A stretch of 64,000 bases of DNA. It comes from Bicyclus anynana. Lineage: Eukaryota; Arthropoda; Insecta; Lepidoptera; Nymphalidae. The notes beneath the pieces were generated by a model. The model searched no databases and was not told the DNA's origin. It saw nothing but the letters and a program-made list of their open reading frames with translations. The position numbers were made by a program, and so were the translations under genes. Below, in pieces: positions 11,211 to 23,188 of the stretch. The stretch covers positions 13,171,355-13,235,354 of the forward strand of contig NC_069104.1 of NCBI RefSeq assembly GCF_947172395.1. The letters run 5' to 3'. The number at the start of each line of letters is the position of its first letter. The first letter of the stretch is position 1.

Positions 11211-11285
11211 CGGTCCAGTCCCGTCACGACCCATCTGTTCCTGTCCACTGTCCAGACACTCGCACTTGGCTAGTTTATAACCGAT

Positions 11286-11480
11286 TTCAAAAAAAAAAGT
11301 TGGTTCTCAATTCCACGCGTACGTTTTTTACGTTTGTTAGTGTTACCTCATAACTTCGTCATTTATTAACCAATTTTGGAAATTACTTTTTGTTTGAAAG
11401 TATGTCCAGATTGGTCCCATTTCATTTTCATAAAAATCGGTGTAGTAAGTTGTTGTTAAAATCAAAATAACTGAAATACG
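11286..11480 (+). repeat. Dispersed repeat E, copy 1
   Basis: It contains GTTGGTTCTCAATTCCACGC, CATAACTTCGTCATTTATTA, GTCCAGATTGGTCCCATTTC and TCATAAAAATCGGTGTAGTA. The minus strand at 50,565-50,770 carries the same series of motifs, and the start of the family recurs at 62,377. Not coding; class unknown. Confidence 0.6.
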
Positions 11481-12289
11481 TATGTAAAGTCGGTTGCATT
11501 TTTATGTTAAAAAGATTATTATTAAAAACTTTGTGTTAATCATGTACTTAGACATAGACTTACGAGCTTACGAGACTTACAAGCTTTTCTTCACAAACTC
11601 TAGTTGATTATAGATTCAGCTAAATCGACCGTAGCGCGTTTCTCGATTGGCACTTTTTAATGTAACATTTTTGTTTGTGAACCGATTTTAATGAAACAAA
11701 CACCAAATAATGCCTGAATCTTGTCACAATAGGTCTTTTAAAACCGCAATCAAATCGGATAAACCGTTCCTGAGTAACATGTATTAACAAAAATATAAAC
11801 AGTCGAAAACTCTTGAAAAATATTTAATGTATGTATTTAATATACATACATACACAGACGTTCCTGTATGGTACGACTTTATTATATGTATGGAAGTAAC
11901 TAGTTATTATATCCGATGTTACCTTTGTAAAGATACCGTTGTCTTGTTCGTAATTAAAAATTAATTGTGAGAGGCGGTTATTAAATAGATAAGCTTTGCT
12001 TGTCGGTTATGTTCTAGGCCTATTGTAAAAGTAATTTCGCTAGCGATTTTATTTCGTTTTTGTATTTTTCATTGGCTATACCATTATGTCTACCTACCTG
12101 CGTCGACACATTATTAAGAACATAATCTTGGTATTTGTTTGCCACGTTAATGATTTTTAAAATCTAATGCTATTAATAAGAATCGTGTTAATTATAATTT
12201 AGTATCTAACGTAGTGTTATGGACTAGTAAAAATTTACATTACCATCATAATGTGTGACGTAATAAATTAATACATTTGAAATAATTTT
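11481..12289. other. No recognised feature
   Basis: AT-rich. About 11,640-11,830 (GAACCGATTTTAATGAAAC) has the style of an old Helitron-like body, but I cannot define its ends. Confidence 0.4.
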
Positions 12290-12590
12290 GACGCCCTCCG
12301 TGGCGCAGTGGTATGCGCGGTGCATTTGCAAGACGGAGGTCCTGGATTCGATCCCCGGCTGGACCAATTGAGATTTTCTTAATTGGTTCTGATTTGGCTG
12401 GTGTTCTGGCCGTGGTTAGTTACCACCCTACAAAGACGTGCAGCCAAGCGATTTAGCGTTCCGGTACGATGTCGTGTAGAAACCGAAAAAAAGGGGTGTG
12501 GAATTTCATTCTCATTCTAAAAAATTAGCCCGATTCCATCTTGGACCGATCACCACTTACCATCAGGTGAGATTGTAGTAAAAAAAAAAC
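12290..12590 (+). mobile_element. SINE-A, full length
   Basis: The head GACGCCCTCCGTGGCGCAGT (A box) and GATTCGATCCCC (B box) form a tRNA-like promoter. The body has GTTAGTTACCACCCTACAAA, GCCAAGCGATTTAGCGTTCC and GTACGATGTCGTGTAGAAAC, with tail CACTTACCATCAGGTGAGA then poly-A. The same order recurs at 13.4 and 35.8 kb. Confidence 0.85.
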
Positions 12591-12864
12591 AAGTTGTCAT
12601 ATTTCGTAGCTGGACCTCCCAAACCCACGACCTCATACCTTATTAATATACTAACCGCTGCACCAAAGCGGTGTACGCATAAAGTGCACGCATGTCATTA
12701 TCCAATTGTTACATAAGGCGGCGTCGACCTAATATCCGATCTCCGAGACGCCGTCCGGGTACAGTCGCAGTGTCAGCGGAAGCGAGATGTGGACACGTCC
12801 GGTGCTTTGTAACTGAGCTAGTGCAACGAACAACCATTGGTGAAATTAACTCACATATTTATAA

Positions 12865-13298
12865 CTAGAAGACTTCGTTTGCGATTTCGTCCGCTTTAAA
12901 TTCAGTTAATCACAAGTCTGCTGGAATCACAATCACAAGGTGCTGCAGCTGCTGAAATGGCGACCCCGCACTACAAAGCGCAGTGGTGGTCGACCCCCCA
13001 TCAGGTGGACTGACGACATCAAGCGAGTCGCAGGTATTCGCTAGATGCAGATGGCTCAGTATCGTGATGTTTGGAAGTCCCTACAAAAGGCCTACGTCCT
13101 GCAGTGGACGTCCATCGGCTGACATGATGATGAAATCACAAGTCCCGTGTGAACCATATATTTTATCGGGATAATAAGTAGTAGTACTATCTTTTTGGGG
13201 TATTATCTATCTCTAGTCCAAAATGTAGTAGGTAGTAGTTCCATTTGGTGTAAAAGATTTACAAACATAATACACGCTTTCGCGTTTATATTATTGGA
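12865..13298 (-). mobile_element. Helitron-like type II, split by a LINE-R insertion
   Basis: The plus strand runs from CTAG (12,865-12,868) through GACTTCGTTTGCGATTTCGT and GTTAATCACAAGTC, is interrupted at 12,940-13,133, and resumes with CCCGTGTGAACCATATATTT and ATCGGGATAATAAGTAGTA, ending TTTATATTATTGGA. Removing the insert restores a type II element of about 230 bp. Confidence 0.7.
12940..13133 (+). mobile_element. LINE-R 3' end, 5'-truncated, with 9-bp target duplication
   Basis: Sense-strand LINE-R tail: GAAATGGCGACCCCGCACTA, GGTGGACTGACGACATCAAG, GCGAGTCGCAGGTATTCGC, GTCCTGCAGTGGACGTCCAT, CGGCTGACATGATGATGA. The 9-mer AATCACAAG stands at 12,931-12,939 and again at 13,134-13,142 and is the target-site duplication. 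The encoded C-terminus resembles the W...DDIKRVAG region of other copies. Confidence 0.8.
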
Positions 13299-13371
13299 AT
13301 GTTAGACTTTGGCTAATGAAAGTAAATATCATTTAGACAAATTAACAAAACTTGCGTTTTCATAATTTTTT

Positions 13372-13707
13372 GACGGCCTCCGTGGCGCAGTGGTATGCGC
13401 GGTGGATTTACAAGACGGAGGTCCTGGGTTCGGTCCTCGGCTGGGCAGATTGAGATTTTCTTAATTTGTCCAGGTCTGGCTGGTGGGAGGCTTCGGACGT
13501 GGCTAGTTACCACCCTACCGACAAAGACGTACCGCCAAGCGATTTAGCGTTCCGGTACGATGCCGTGTAGAAACCGAAAGGGGTGTGGATTTTCATCCTC
13601 CACCTAACAAGTTAGCCCGCTTCCATCTTAGACTGCATCATCACTTATCATCAGGAGAGATTTATAGTCAAGGGCTAACTTGTAAAGAATAAAAAAATAA
13701 AAAAAAT
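13372..13707 (+). mobile_element. SINE-A, full length
   Basis: The head GACGGCCTCCGTGGCGCAGT and B box GGTTCGGTCC are followed by TGGTGGGAGGCTTCGGACGT, CAAAGACGTACCGCCAAGCG, TAGCCCGCTTCCATCTTAGA and tail GGGCTAACTTGTAAAGAAT with poly-A. This is the longest copy in the window and includes a segment missing from the 35.8 kb copy. Confidence 0.88.
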
Positions 13708-14779
13708 TGTTTAAATTATTTTTTTGTTTATAAAAACATTACTATACCTATACTATAAGTATTAAACTCAGTTATTCCAATATTTGCACTATAATTTTGA
13801 GAATTTACTCCGATTATTTTTTAATTTAGCGGGCGAATTCAGTCCCTATTTTCATTAGCCAAACTGTAGTTATGATTGGTAAGGAACCGCTGCGTGTGTG
13901 GCCACACGTTTAGCGCTGCTAAATCGAATTGCTGGTACAATGAGGTTCTTGTTCAAGGATATTCATAACACGGGCAGTTGCTGTTGTTCTCGTTCTGTAA
14001 CACCTCACAGGTGACTCTTGCACCACTCATTTATGATAGAACTGGCTCTTGCGCACAGCGTGTTCAGAGTAATAGTAAGTAAATAATACCTCACGGTTTC
14101 ACCCTATTCCCGAGGGAAAACGGGGATCAAATATAAGCTATGTTACTTGGTGAAATAATTTTTAAATTTGTTTCAGTAGACTAATCCTGCAACCTGTCAA
14201 ACTCATAAACTTTACCTGGTCAAAATAATGAATTACCACGTGAGCCGATGGACGTAGATATTCCAAACAACTGTATTTGCGATCCCTCACCAAAGGGTGC
14301 ATCGATGACTTCAAGGTAGAAAGTCACTGGATGCCTAAGGCATGGTAAACAGTAAACAGTAAACAGTGGCGTAGCGTACCTTGGAGGGAGTAACAAAATT
14401 AGTTGGGGGGCCCTATAGACGAGTGGTAAATCTCGAAAAACCTCCCAAAAAGTTTCCAAAAGTATTATAGTGTTGCAACAAACATTTTGGTACTCATTTT
14501 TCATAGTACCTAGTAGGGGGCAGAGGCACAGAACAAAAGGCTTAGATTATGTTTTTTTTCGGGAAGCTTACCGAAAAAAAACTTACAAAATGTGTATTGT
14601 GTACATTTTACTAATTTTTGCTTTCACACGTAAGGGGCCCCGTATCATTTATACGTCTGATACGACGGTAGCTACGCTCCTGACTGTGGATACAAAATGA
14701 TGATGAAGATTACGAATATTTAGAAATTAAGTTAATTGGTAAATAAAAGAAAAACATACAATTAGTGCAGTAAAAGATA
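13708..14779. other. No gene; one Helitron-like remnant
   Basis: At about 14,092-14,170 CACGGTTTCACCCTATTCCC is the reversed end of a Helitron-like element. The CAGTAAACAGTAAACAGT triplet repeat lies at 14,349-14,367. Frames of 76-94 codons around 14,220-14,700 overlap on both strands and match no family I know. Confidence 0.45.
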
Positions 14780-14990
14780 TCCTCTCGCGAGGTCCAGTTC
14801 CGAGCCGCTTATCAAGTGAACTTGTTATATGATATCAGACTTTCCACTGCAGACAGATCGCGCTCGGGTTTCTAGAGCCGGCCACGTGTGCCCGAGGGCC
14901 CGTTAGACCAGTGCCCGCGGATCACACGGGCGGGAATTGCGCGCCGACACGACGCGTTTGACGACACTCGTTTTCGAAATTCATATTCAA
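14780..14990. promoter_or_regulatory. GC-rich island, candidate promoter or 5' exon
   Basis: A CpG-rich block stands out from AT-rich flanks: CGCGCTCGGGTTTCTAGAGC, GGCCACGTGTGCCCGAGGGC, GTGCCCGCGGATCACACGGG, CGCGCCGACACGACGCG. It contains a CACGTG E-box and has no repeat match in the window and no long frame. It could be an alternative upstream promoter of the FGF gene, a non-coding RNA start, or a decayed insertion; the sequence does not decide. Confidence 0.3.
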
Positions 14991-17900
14991 ACTTACGACA
15001 ACAACTTTTGAAAAATAAGTCTGCAGTGACGTGGCATTGATGTTAAGTGATTACTTACAGCATTAAAAGCAATGCTAATGTGCTGGAGGATTTCACAAAT
15101 ATCCAAAGTTACTAATAAATTTTTAAATAATTTGTTAATAATTTATGATATATTTTGTTAAAAAACTGCGGATATTGTGTGCTTGTTCTCATTAGAATCT
15201 GAATCTGCGTCCCAAATGATGTCTCAATAGCTTTACAACTATTTGTCCTATTTGAAATAACAGAACCCAACATTTCGTGTTACGGAGAGACGCATGCAAA
15301 AAATATTTGCTGTTTAAGAATTATTCCAATAATTATCATTATTTAAATTAAAATAATTATAAAATCTTGTAAACAATATTATATTATACATTTAATTTCA
15401 TGTAAAATGAAATGTAAAAATTCTATTGTATTCAAGTACTTTTGTCATTAAAAAAATCACCAACCGTTTAGTAACCTCGACATAATAAATGTGCTTTATG
15501 TCATTGTTTAAATCATTTGACATAAATAATTTAACAATCACAATTGCAAAAAAAACTAATAATTAAATAATACAGAATGATATACAGGTGAGACAATCTA
15601 TGTAGAATGAATTATTCATTAGAATTATTTAACTTTTGCTGTTTTATGTTACATAATGAAAATGAAGAAAAACTACCTTTTGAGTATTCAAATATTTTAG
15701 CTGTTTATTTTCATGTAGCAATCGATTATTTTCCTCTGAATACAATGAGCGATCAAATGACCAGGCATTTGCGTGTCAACTTTGTTGCATTTATGTCAAC
15801 ACTTAGAATGTATGCACAATTGAAACAAAATATTTGTGAATCTCTGTACTCTTTGGTGATGTAATGTATTTTGAAATTAGAATTACCTATATACGCTTCG
15901 CATTTGAGTATTTAGCAAATAATAATGTACATGTGTATAAGTGAAAGTTAGCAAGTTTAAATGCATCTCATACACACAATCTTATTTATGAAAGGAAATA
16001 AAGTGTAATAAAATAAATGAAAATAAAATTACAATGTCTTCAAATGTTAGTGAAAGTGTATGTACTTAGTTTGTGATCAGTGGATATTTTATAATAATTG
16101 ACGATGTCGAAGACGGTGGTTCTGTTAACTTTTAACTTGATTCATACGAGGTATTATCACATAAATCACTTAGTAAACGTCAATGCTAGTAATTTGGTAA
16201 CTAGCCACAACTGATCAAGAAAATAGAAATATGAAATGTAAACAACGAGACCCGATTGTATAGTCCTAATACAAATAATTATGATAACGCCAGAAGACAC
16301 TTTTTGGAAATAAATAATATATAACGGTATAATTATTGTAATACAAATTGTATAAAATACGTAATTATATCATATCAAATACGTAATTCGAAAAATTTAA
16401 ACAGCTGATTTGTTGTTTGATTAATGTAAATGTAATTTGTTAAAGTGAAATATATCTACGTAAAATTAAGGCAAAAAATATTTCAAACACTTGTTTTGAC
16501 TATACCTAAGTTTACATAACACAGCGCCTTTATCACCATGGATTCTCAAGATCTTGATGTTTGGAAGTTGTCACAAGAGGCCTGCCAATCAATTGGCTTA
16601 CAATGATAATGATGATGATGATGATTAATAATGAACTCGAATGATCACAGCTTGAGCAATAAATAAGATGAAATAATTCATAAACAGTGAAGTATACATG
16701 TAAGATCTAAGCAAATAACAATTCAAACACTTGTTCAAATGAGTTATTGCCAAGTTTACATAGACAGCGCCTTCGTTACCGATTCATACATATTTTATGA
16801 TGCAGCTCCAGTGCTTGCTCTGTTAGCACTCGGTGGTTTCCGAACGGTAAATAACGTCACATGTCCACGGTTGTTACGTCACCTAGGTGTGAACACCAAC
16901 CGTTTAGTATTTCTCCAGATTTGTCCCGATCTAATCAAATTAAGTTAGTCCAAGTCTGTCAGTGAGTAGTTACTTTACTTTGATTGGAAAGTACACTAAC
17001 TAGAAGAGCCGGTTGCTCTCTTTTGAAAAATGTTACAATAACTAATTTACAATTTTAAAGGCCTATTTAATCTGAGATGTCCTGGATTTACTTCCAAATG
17101 CCTCTTGTCGTATGTATTGTCTTAGCACAAAAAATTTCGCTTAATTGGTCGTAAAGGTAAAAGATGTATTGATTATATGTTTTAAATACTTTTACATTCA
17201 AAAAGAATCAAATACGTAAATACTGTTACTCTTACAGGCGGATGCGGATGTTTTTAACTTAAGATATAGAACGGGTATGATGATTTGAGTTTTTATAAGC
17301 CCTGATTTACACTATTTTAGTACTATGATAAATACTGTTAAAAGTATAACGTTATCGGTAAAATATATTAAACAACAAATAAAGTGCAATTTTGTCCAAT
17401 GTTGGACATGGTAAGCCTAGCTACTCCTAAGCCGTCTTTTATTGTTTCTTAATACAATTTTATGAAAATTAAAGACAATTTTATATTAGCATATTATTAC
17501 AATATAATAGTTTGGATTTATCAAATTTTATTCTTTAAACTGGTTTCTTTATAGACGGCACAAGTGAACTTCGGATATTATGGTAATAACTTTCAAAGTG
17601 GTAGTAATTCCAAGAATGTATGGTTATTTTATTTCCAGTAAAAATTCAGTTTTACATTATTTTAACTCAAGACTAAAGTGATATGTTCATTTAATTTGAA
17701 ATCTGTCTCACACTATTTTTCTAAAACCAGATCGATTATGATGCTATTTTTTGATTAACATTATTTCTGAGAGCTGTAGCTCTATGTTGTATGACCGCTA
17801 CAGTTGTAAAAGCAAATATTTCATAGTGGTATTTTCAAAATGATGTGTCATTGAATAGTTTTTTGTAGTTTCGTATGGTAACAAAATCACAGAAGATACA

Positions 17901-19100
17901 TTGATACACATACAGCTGATTACATGAACAACTTTAAGAAATAGGATTAATCTCAGCAGTATCTACCTAAACTCTAAATTCGAAATAGTCTATTCCACTC
18001 TATAAGCTATCAGAACTAAAGTCATACTAAAAATGCACTTGTCTTTTCTTTACATTTTCATGCTTAAACAGCCGAACGAATCAAAACGAAGAGCATAAAC
18101 ATTGTTGACATTCCGTAAAACATATTACAGCATGAAAACATATTAGTTCCACTACCATTTGAGAAATTCATAAATTAGAAGCGAGCAAAGTTATGCGTAT
18201 GAAGTTTTTCTCACACATAATGAACTAGAATGTGATATTTAGTAGCTAATTTAAGGAAACGATTAATGTTGGCTGGCTCGAGATATGTTTTAAGGTCTTC
18301 CAATAAATCGCTGGTATGTATGCCAAATATTTTGCAGACGACAATACGCTTTGTAAATAACTCTAGAAATATTATTGTTTATGAACTGGTTAGTTTCCAA
18401 TGAATTTCTCAATTAGTGGTAGCCTTTTTTTTGTATGTGCCTCTTTCTACCGTTTTTCTCCAGCTTATTGAATCGATTTGAATATTTTTTTATATAGATG
18501 AACAAGGAAATAAAAAAGAGCATTGTTTCTGAATAAGCCGATTTTCGATATTTAGAGTAAGTAGCGTATTTATGACTTTCATTTTTAAAGATTTACGATT
18601 TTACTTACTACTAACTCGTCTGCGTGAATTTGATATTTTTACCATATCGTGGAAAATCTCCCTAAGAGCTGAAAATTCTTTCTACGGTTGCATACGTCGT
18701 AATTATTAACTGTGGGACAAACAGCGGAATCCATTCAGTTTGTACCAATCAACGATGCGTTTGTAATATTTTCCAAATGTATTGACCATTCCAATTGAAC
18801 CCTTTTGTTCTTAATGAATAACATTAAATAAAAGCAACTGTTTAATGCAAATGTTAGATATATGGAACGTGCGTGATATAGACCCGTATATTTCACATTG
18901 TCTCCAGATATCTAGATTAAGCAGCAATCGATTCGAGTACTAACTAAAGTGTATTGTATTGTAATGTACGAGATACGTTCAATTATATTTATGTAGTATT
19001 TTGTAAGATATAGATAATTCAGCAGTTTACGATTATTTGACTAGAGTGGTTGGTTTAACATGGTTTCTGAGCCCAATTATATCCTGATATTATAATTTCT
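14991..19100. other. Long AT-rich stretch, no gene supported
   Basis: More than 4 kb of AT-rich DNA with very few matched repeats, unlike the rest of the window. The open frame at 15,607-15,864 (85 codons) has no recognisable domain. The only element found is the LINE-R tail at 16,541. Confidence 0.5.
16541..16626 (+). mobile_element. LINE-R 3' tail, degraded
   Basis: GATCTTGATGTTTGGAAG, CACAAGAGGCCTGCCAATCA, TTGGCTTACAATGATAATG and then GAT units match the last ~70 bases of LINE-R copies at 13.1 and 26.9 kb. Confidence 0.6.
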
Positions 19101-19395
19101 TTGTTGATCTAGTGGTTGGTTATTGCGGTTTCGAATTAGGTCCCGGGTTCGAGACTCGGGACTCTTCCAAGAAATCAATAGCAGACCGACATTGGAAAGT
19201 TGGTGGTATTATTTGCCTCTGAGAGCATGGCTTTGGTTTCGAAAAATATAGTGAGCATCTGTTACTAACTGTTACAGAATCAGAATTACCAACCGAAGCC
19301 CGCCTATCCGCATCGAAGTAGCGTGGTGAGTGTCGGCTCCGAATCCCAAAAATCCTGCGCCTTGCAGTGGGTTATCGAAAGAATTATGATGAATT
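19101..19395 (+). mobile_element. SINE-C, diverged full length
   Basis: TTGTTGATCTAGTGGTTGG, TCCCGGGTTCGAGACTCGGG (B box), CGACATTGGAAAGTTGGTGG, ACCAACCGAAGCCCGCCTAT, GCATCGAAGTAGCGTGGTGA follow the SINE-C order with many substitutions. Confidence 0.6.
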
Positions 19396-19431
19396 TAACT
19401 AGATAATCATTTAAGCGTCAATAGTTTAACG

Positions 19432-19520
19432 AAGGGACCGGATTCTCAATAGGTCGTGAGTTCGATTCCCGCCCATTGGACTACTGTCGTACTAGCACTC
19501 GTAACAGTCGCGTTATGTTT
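19432..19520 (+). repeat. tRNA-like SINE head of another family
   Basis: GACCGGATTCTCAATAGGTC, GTGAGTTCGATTCCCGCCCA (B box), TGGACTACTGTCGTACTAGC. The B-box-bearing half is clear but no proper cloverleaf forms. Single copy here, so the family is not defined. Confidence 0.4.
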
Positions 19521-19607
19521 AAAACATGTGTGTGCGTCAAAAAAGTCATTTCTACCCCTAACTTACGTTGGTTATTAATTAAAATTATTATATCGACTCA
19601 AAATTAT

Positions 19608-19800
19608 TAGTAAGGTAAGATTTGAATTTTGTTTGTTTGTTGGTTTGTACTATGAGGCTAAGAAACTACTGGACCGATTTTAATAATTCGTTCACGAATG
19701 GGAATCCACGTTATCGGCGAGTAACACATCTATATTTTATCTCTGTAATCCCACGGGAATGGGAACTACGCGAATAAAATCGTGAGGAGTCGACTGGTTA
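19608..19800 (+). mobile_element. Helitron-like type III, degraded
   Basis: GAATTTTGTTTGTTTGTTGG, AACTACTGGACCGATTTTAA, TTATCGGCGAGTAACACATC, CCACGGGAATGGGAACTACG match the type III series. The 3' end reads GTCGACTGGTT instead of GCTAGT. Confidence 0.6.
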
Positions 19801-20059
19801 TATTTTAACTTTAATTTGAGTGACTTTCACCGTTATCTGCTTAAAACGTTAGAATTTATTCATCTTTTTGTAGTGGCCACGAGTGTATTGTCTAATGTCA
19901 GATTAGCATACAGCTCTGAGATTTAGTGTCTTTGTGTTATTGTGGCTATAAATCACGGGAAACGTGATGGCACTGTTTGAACAACAGCCAGAGCCGGGCG
20001 TCCACCGTGGCACCCAATGTTTCAAATAAATTAATATTTAAAGGTACGATAATAGTTTT

Positions 20060-20336
20060 GCCGTGATAGCCCTGTGGATATCACCTCTACCTTCGATGTG
20101 GAGGGTAGGTTTGAATCCGGTCCGGAGCATGCACCTTCAACTTTTCAGTTAAGTGCATTTTAAAGAAACTAAATATCACGTGTCGCAAACGGTGAAGGAA
20201 AACATCGTGAGGAAACCTGCATACCTGAGAATTTTCTCAATTCTCTACGCGTTGAAGTTCAGGGCCAGCGTGGTGGACTATTAGCTTAGGTAACCATTCT
20301 GTAAGTGTCCAACAGTGAGCCGAATATGAGTTGTTA
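20060..20336 (+). mobile_element. SINE-B, near full length
   Basis: GCCGTGATAGCCCTGTGGAT head, GGTTTGAATCCGGTCC (B box), TCACGTGTCGCAAACGGTGA, CGTGAGGAAACCTGCATACC, GGCCAGCGTGGTGGACTATT, ending CAGTGAGCCGAATATGAG. It abuts, tail to tail, a LINE-R fragment on the other strand. Confidence 0.85.
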
Positions 20337-20339
20337 TTG

Positions 20340-20640
20340 ATTATTATCATTCATCATTATCAGCCAATGGACACTGCTGGACATAGGCCTCTTGCATGGA
20401 CTTCCAAACATAACGGTCTCAAGCCGCCAGCATCCAGCGGCTCCGTGCAACCCGCTTGATGTCTTCGGTCCACCTAGTGGGGGGTCACTGCGCTTTCCGG
20501 TGCAAGGTCGCCATTCCAGCACCATGGGACCCCAACGTCCATCGGCTCTTCGAACTATATGGCCTGCCCATGGTCACTTCAGCTTCGCGACTCGCTGAAC
20601 TATGTCAGTGACTTTGGTTCGTGTTAATAATGATGATGAA
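20340..20640 (-). mobile_element. LINE-R C-terminal fragment with ATC (GAT) tail
   Basis: The minus strand encodes VLEWRPCTGKRSDPPLGGPK and the following codons of an RTE-like LINE C-terminus. The plus strand begins TATCATTCATCATTATCAGC and runs through CCAACGTCCATCGGCTC to GTCAGTGACTTTGGTTCGTG. Frames are broken, so non-functional. Confidence 0.75.
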
Positions 20641-20737
20641 TAATCCTTTGGGCGACGGATCAAACTTCAGACTTTTCTGATTTGAGTCCGGCTCTCTGAC
20701 CACGCAGCTACTGAGGGCTTAAGGTTTCGTGCTACTG

Positions 20738-20990
20738 TATCCTTGGTCCAGATTAGCCTGTTTACCTTCGAGCCTTAAGGTCCTAGGATCAATTCCCAGC
20801 CCTACTCGTAGTGTCGGGCTTTGACATTTTAAGTTATTCTTTTCTTATTAGTAACCCGACTAGAGAAATTCTTCCGTGTCATGGAGAGCACGTTAAGGTC
20901 ATTCCCGGTCATTATCATCAATATCTATGATTGTCCCGTGAACTCGCCATCCGCATTGGAACAGCGTGGTGGGCCTAAAGCACATAAAGT
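20738..20990 (+). mobile_element. SINE-C, heavily diverged
   Basis: TATCCTTGGTCCAGATTAGC, GATCAATTCCCAGCC, CATGGAGAGCACGTTAAGG, CGCATTGGAACAGCGTGGTG, GGCCTAAAGC appear in SINE-C order. Confidence 0.5.
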
Positions 20991-21497
20991 TGATAAATAG
21001 CTTGACGCAAGTCTTGCATGTGCATGCGTTAGTGTGGCCCATGCCTTATTTAATAACAAAGGGCATTCCTATTTGTACCGTTAGCCAATTTTACATCTCC
21101 CAACAGAGAGTGGGATAATAAAACTAAGACACACACTGTTATACGAGTAGGGCGGGTTTTGACAACTTAAACCAATTATTTTTAAAAGAATATTAATATG
21201 CTCTTATATCACTAACTCTAGGAATTAATAAGTAATTTAGTCCATCTGTTTGGATTTGAAAGCATGACTTCTATGATTTCATTCAGGCTCCAAAACCTTC
21301 GAGTTATTAAGGCCATTTGAGGGTTTGTGAAATACCAATGTCTGCTTTCCAATAAAGGTAAACATTTTTAAAATTTTCGTTTTAAGTTTTACCCCTTTAT
21401 ACTTATCTCTTGACATCTTATAGGCAAACGCGCTTTAACTTAGACCTCAACACTACTTTTAATGAGCCATCTGCAAGCATATAAAGATATTTATGAC

Positions 21498-21679
21498 CTA
21501 GCGGTTTCACCCGCGTAGTTCCCGTTCTCGTGAGATTACTAGGATAAAATATAGGCTATGACACTCGCAACTAATGTTGCTTTTTAGTGGTAGAAGAATT
21601 TTCAAAATCGGTTCAGTATATTCAGATATAACCTAAATAATACCACAAACTTTAACTCTATATAATATGTTAGTATAGA
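21498..21679 (-). mobile_element. Helitron-like type III
   Basis: The plus strand runs from CTAGCGGTTTCACCCGCGTA through TTCCCGTTCTCGTGAGATTA and AATTTTCAAAATCGGTTCAG to TATGTTAGTATAGA, the reverse of a TC...CTAG element. About 180 bp. Confidence 0.7.
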
Positions 21680-23188
21680 TTAACTACTGTTGTTAATTTT
21701 GTGACAGTATCTACGAAATGTTTGTTCTACTTACCCTGTTCGAAATTAAGAATTTGAAGATTACACATAACTATTAAAAGATTCATTTGGCATGATGTAT
21801 TTCATAGGCAGATGTCATAGGTCTATCACAGACCACTTACCATCAAGCTAGTTTGTAAGCGCGGACTTGCTTACAATATTTCCAAATCGGGATAGTTGAA
21901 TTCAATTCCAGACACGTCAACAATAGTTAGAATTCATCGAGCACGAGGCGCCGCGGCAGGGAATGTTCTGTACACTGCTGCGGCAATAAAATAGAAATGG
22001 AAACCATGTCCTAATGGTGTTCCGTGTTCCAGATACGTCACATGCTATTCCATGAATATTGGGCCGCGTTTACAGGTCACGGCTACGACGCGACGTACGA
22101 CTGCCCGACGACACGACGACGACAAAGTTATTGATTGTAAAAGATGACAAGACAAGGTTGTCCTATCTGGTGGATTTTTTATTTAAGTACATTGATAGGG
22201 TCGTTAGCTACATGGTATGACTAAACTGCATTAAAGGGAGGGATTTTTGTATTTTGTACAAAAATCCATATAACTTAAAAACCGTAAGATTTCGGTATAT
22301 TGGGTCGTTTTGTATATTCGTAAGTGGAAGAGGAATTAAAACATAAACTTCTGCATTCTGTAAAGTTACAGCGCTGTGACTTGAGTTTGTTCCAAAAAAG
22401 CACTTTTTAATTATATATAGTTCGAATAAGACATGTTATAGGCGAAAAGTTCGTCAATGAGTGTAAAATAGCGGAATTGCACCACAGGTTGAGTAGCTAC
22501 GTGGTTTGATTGATTTTTAATTCACATTAAAATTTAAAATTGTTCGAATTCAATGTCAATAATTTCTAATAGGCAAACTTATTACGGGTATAATAATAAA
22601 TCTCTTTATAGATACTACAAAAATACTCATCTACTCAAATATCTCATATTCAAATATCATAGGAGAAACTCTATTTTAAAAGCCCACTGCAGGAGCAGGC
22701 CTCTGTTACTTATAGGAGAGTGCACATATATCATAGATTCGTGGTTTTCCTAGAATACTATAATTAAAATATATTCTATACATATTTTTTGACGTACGGT
22801 TAAAAATATAACTTTATCGTATGCTATAAAAAGCCCTATGTCGAACAAATGGTGTTTTATAGTTGAAATAGTAAAAGGCAATGAATAAGTTACTATGGAG
22901 TGACACAAAAAACTTTACAATACACTTTTTTCTTCGAAATCATAATTCATAATGTCGATTTATGTAAATGTAAAAAATATATTGGTCACGATTTATCGTA
23001 TTCAAGGTAACTGGGTCGTTAACAGTGACAATACAATGCAAAAGTATGTTTATTTATGTTTTTATGTAAAAAACTGAAAAAAAGCTTATCCGCCTAGTTG
23101 TTATGGAAGAAAACCTAATTTTCCATTTGTAAATATTTTTTACTCAGTTGATTTCAAATGCGTATTTTTTTTTTCAATTTTGATGACT
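21680..23188. other. No gene; short odd patches
   Basis: Mostly AT-rich. A CGA-rich patch at 22,084-22,127 (ACGACGCGACGTACGACTGC) and repeat F at 22,355 are the only distinct items. The open frames (for example 22,553-22,753) look like chance. Confidence 0.45.
22355..22475 (+). repeat. Dispersed repeat F, copy 1
   Basis: CTGCATTCTGTAAAGTTACA and TTCGAATAAGACATGTTATA, GGCGAAAAGTTCGTCAATGA, GTGTAAAATAGCGGAATTGC recur at 58,610-58,750 with small differences. Class unknown. Confidence 0.65.

Noticed and set aside
15607..15864. An 85-codon plus-strand frame starting with ATG.
   Set aside because: No recognisable domain, AT-driven composition, no splice or promoter context; within the range expected by chance in 64 kb.
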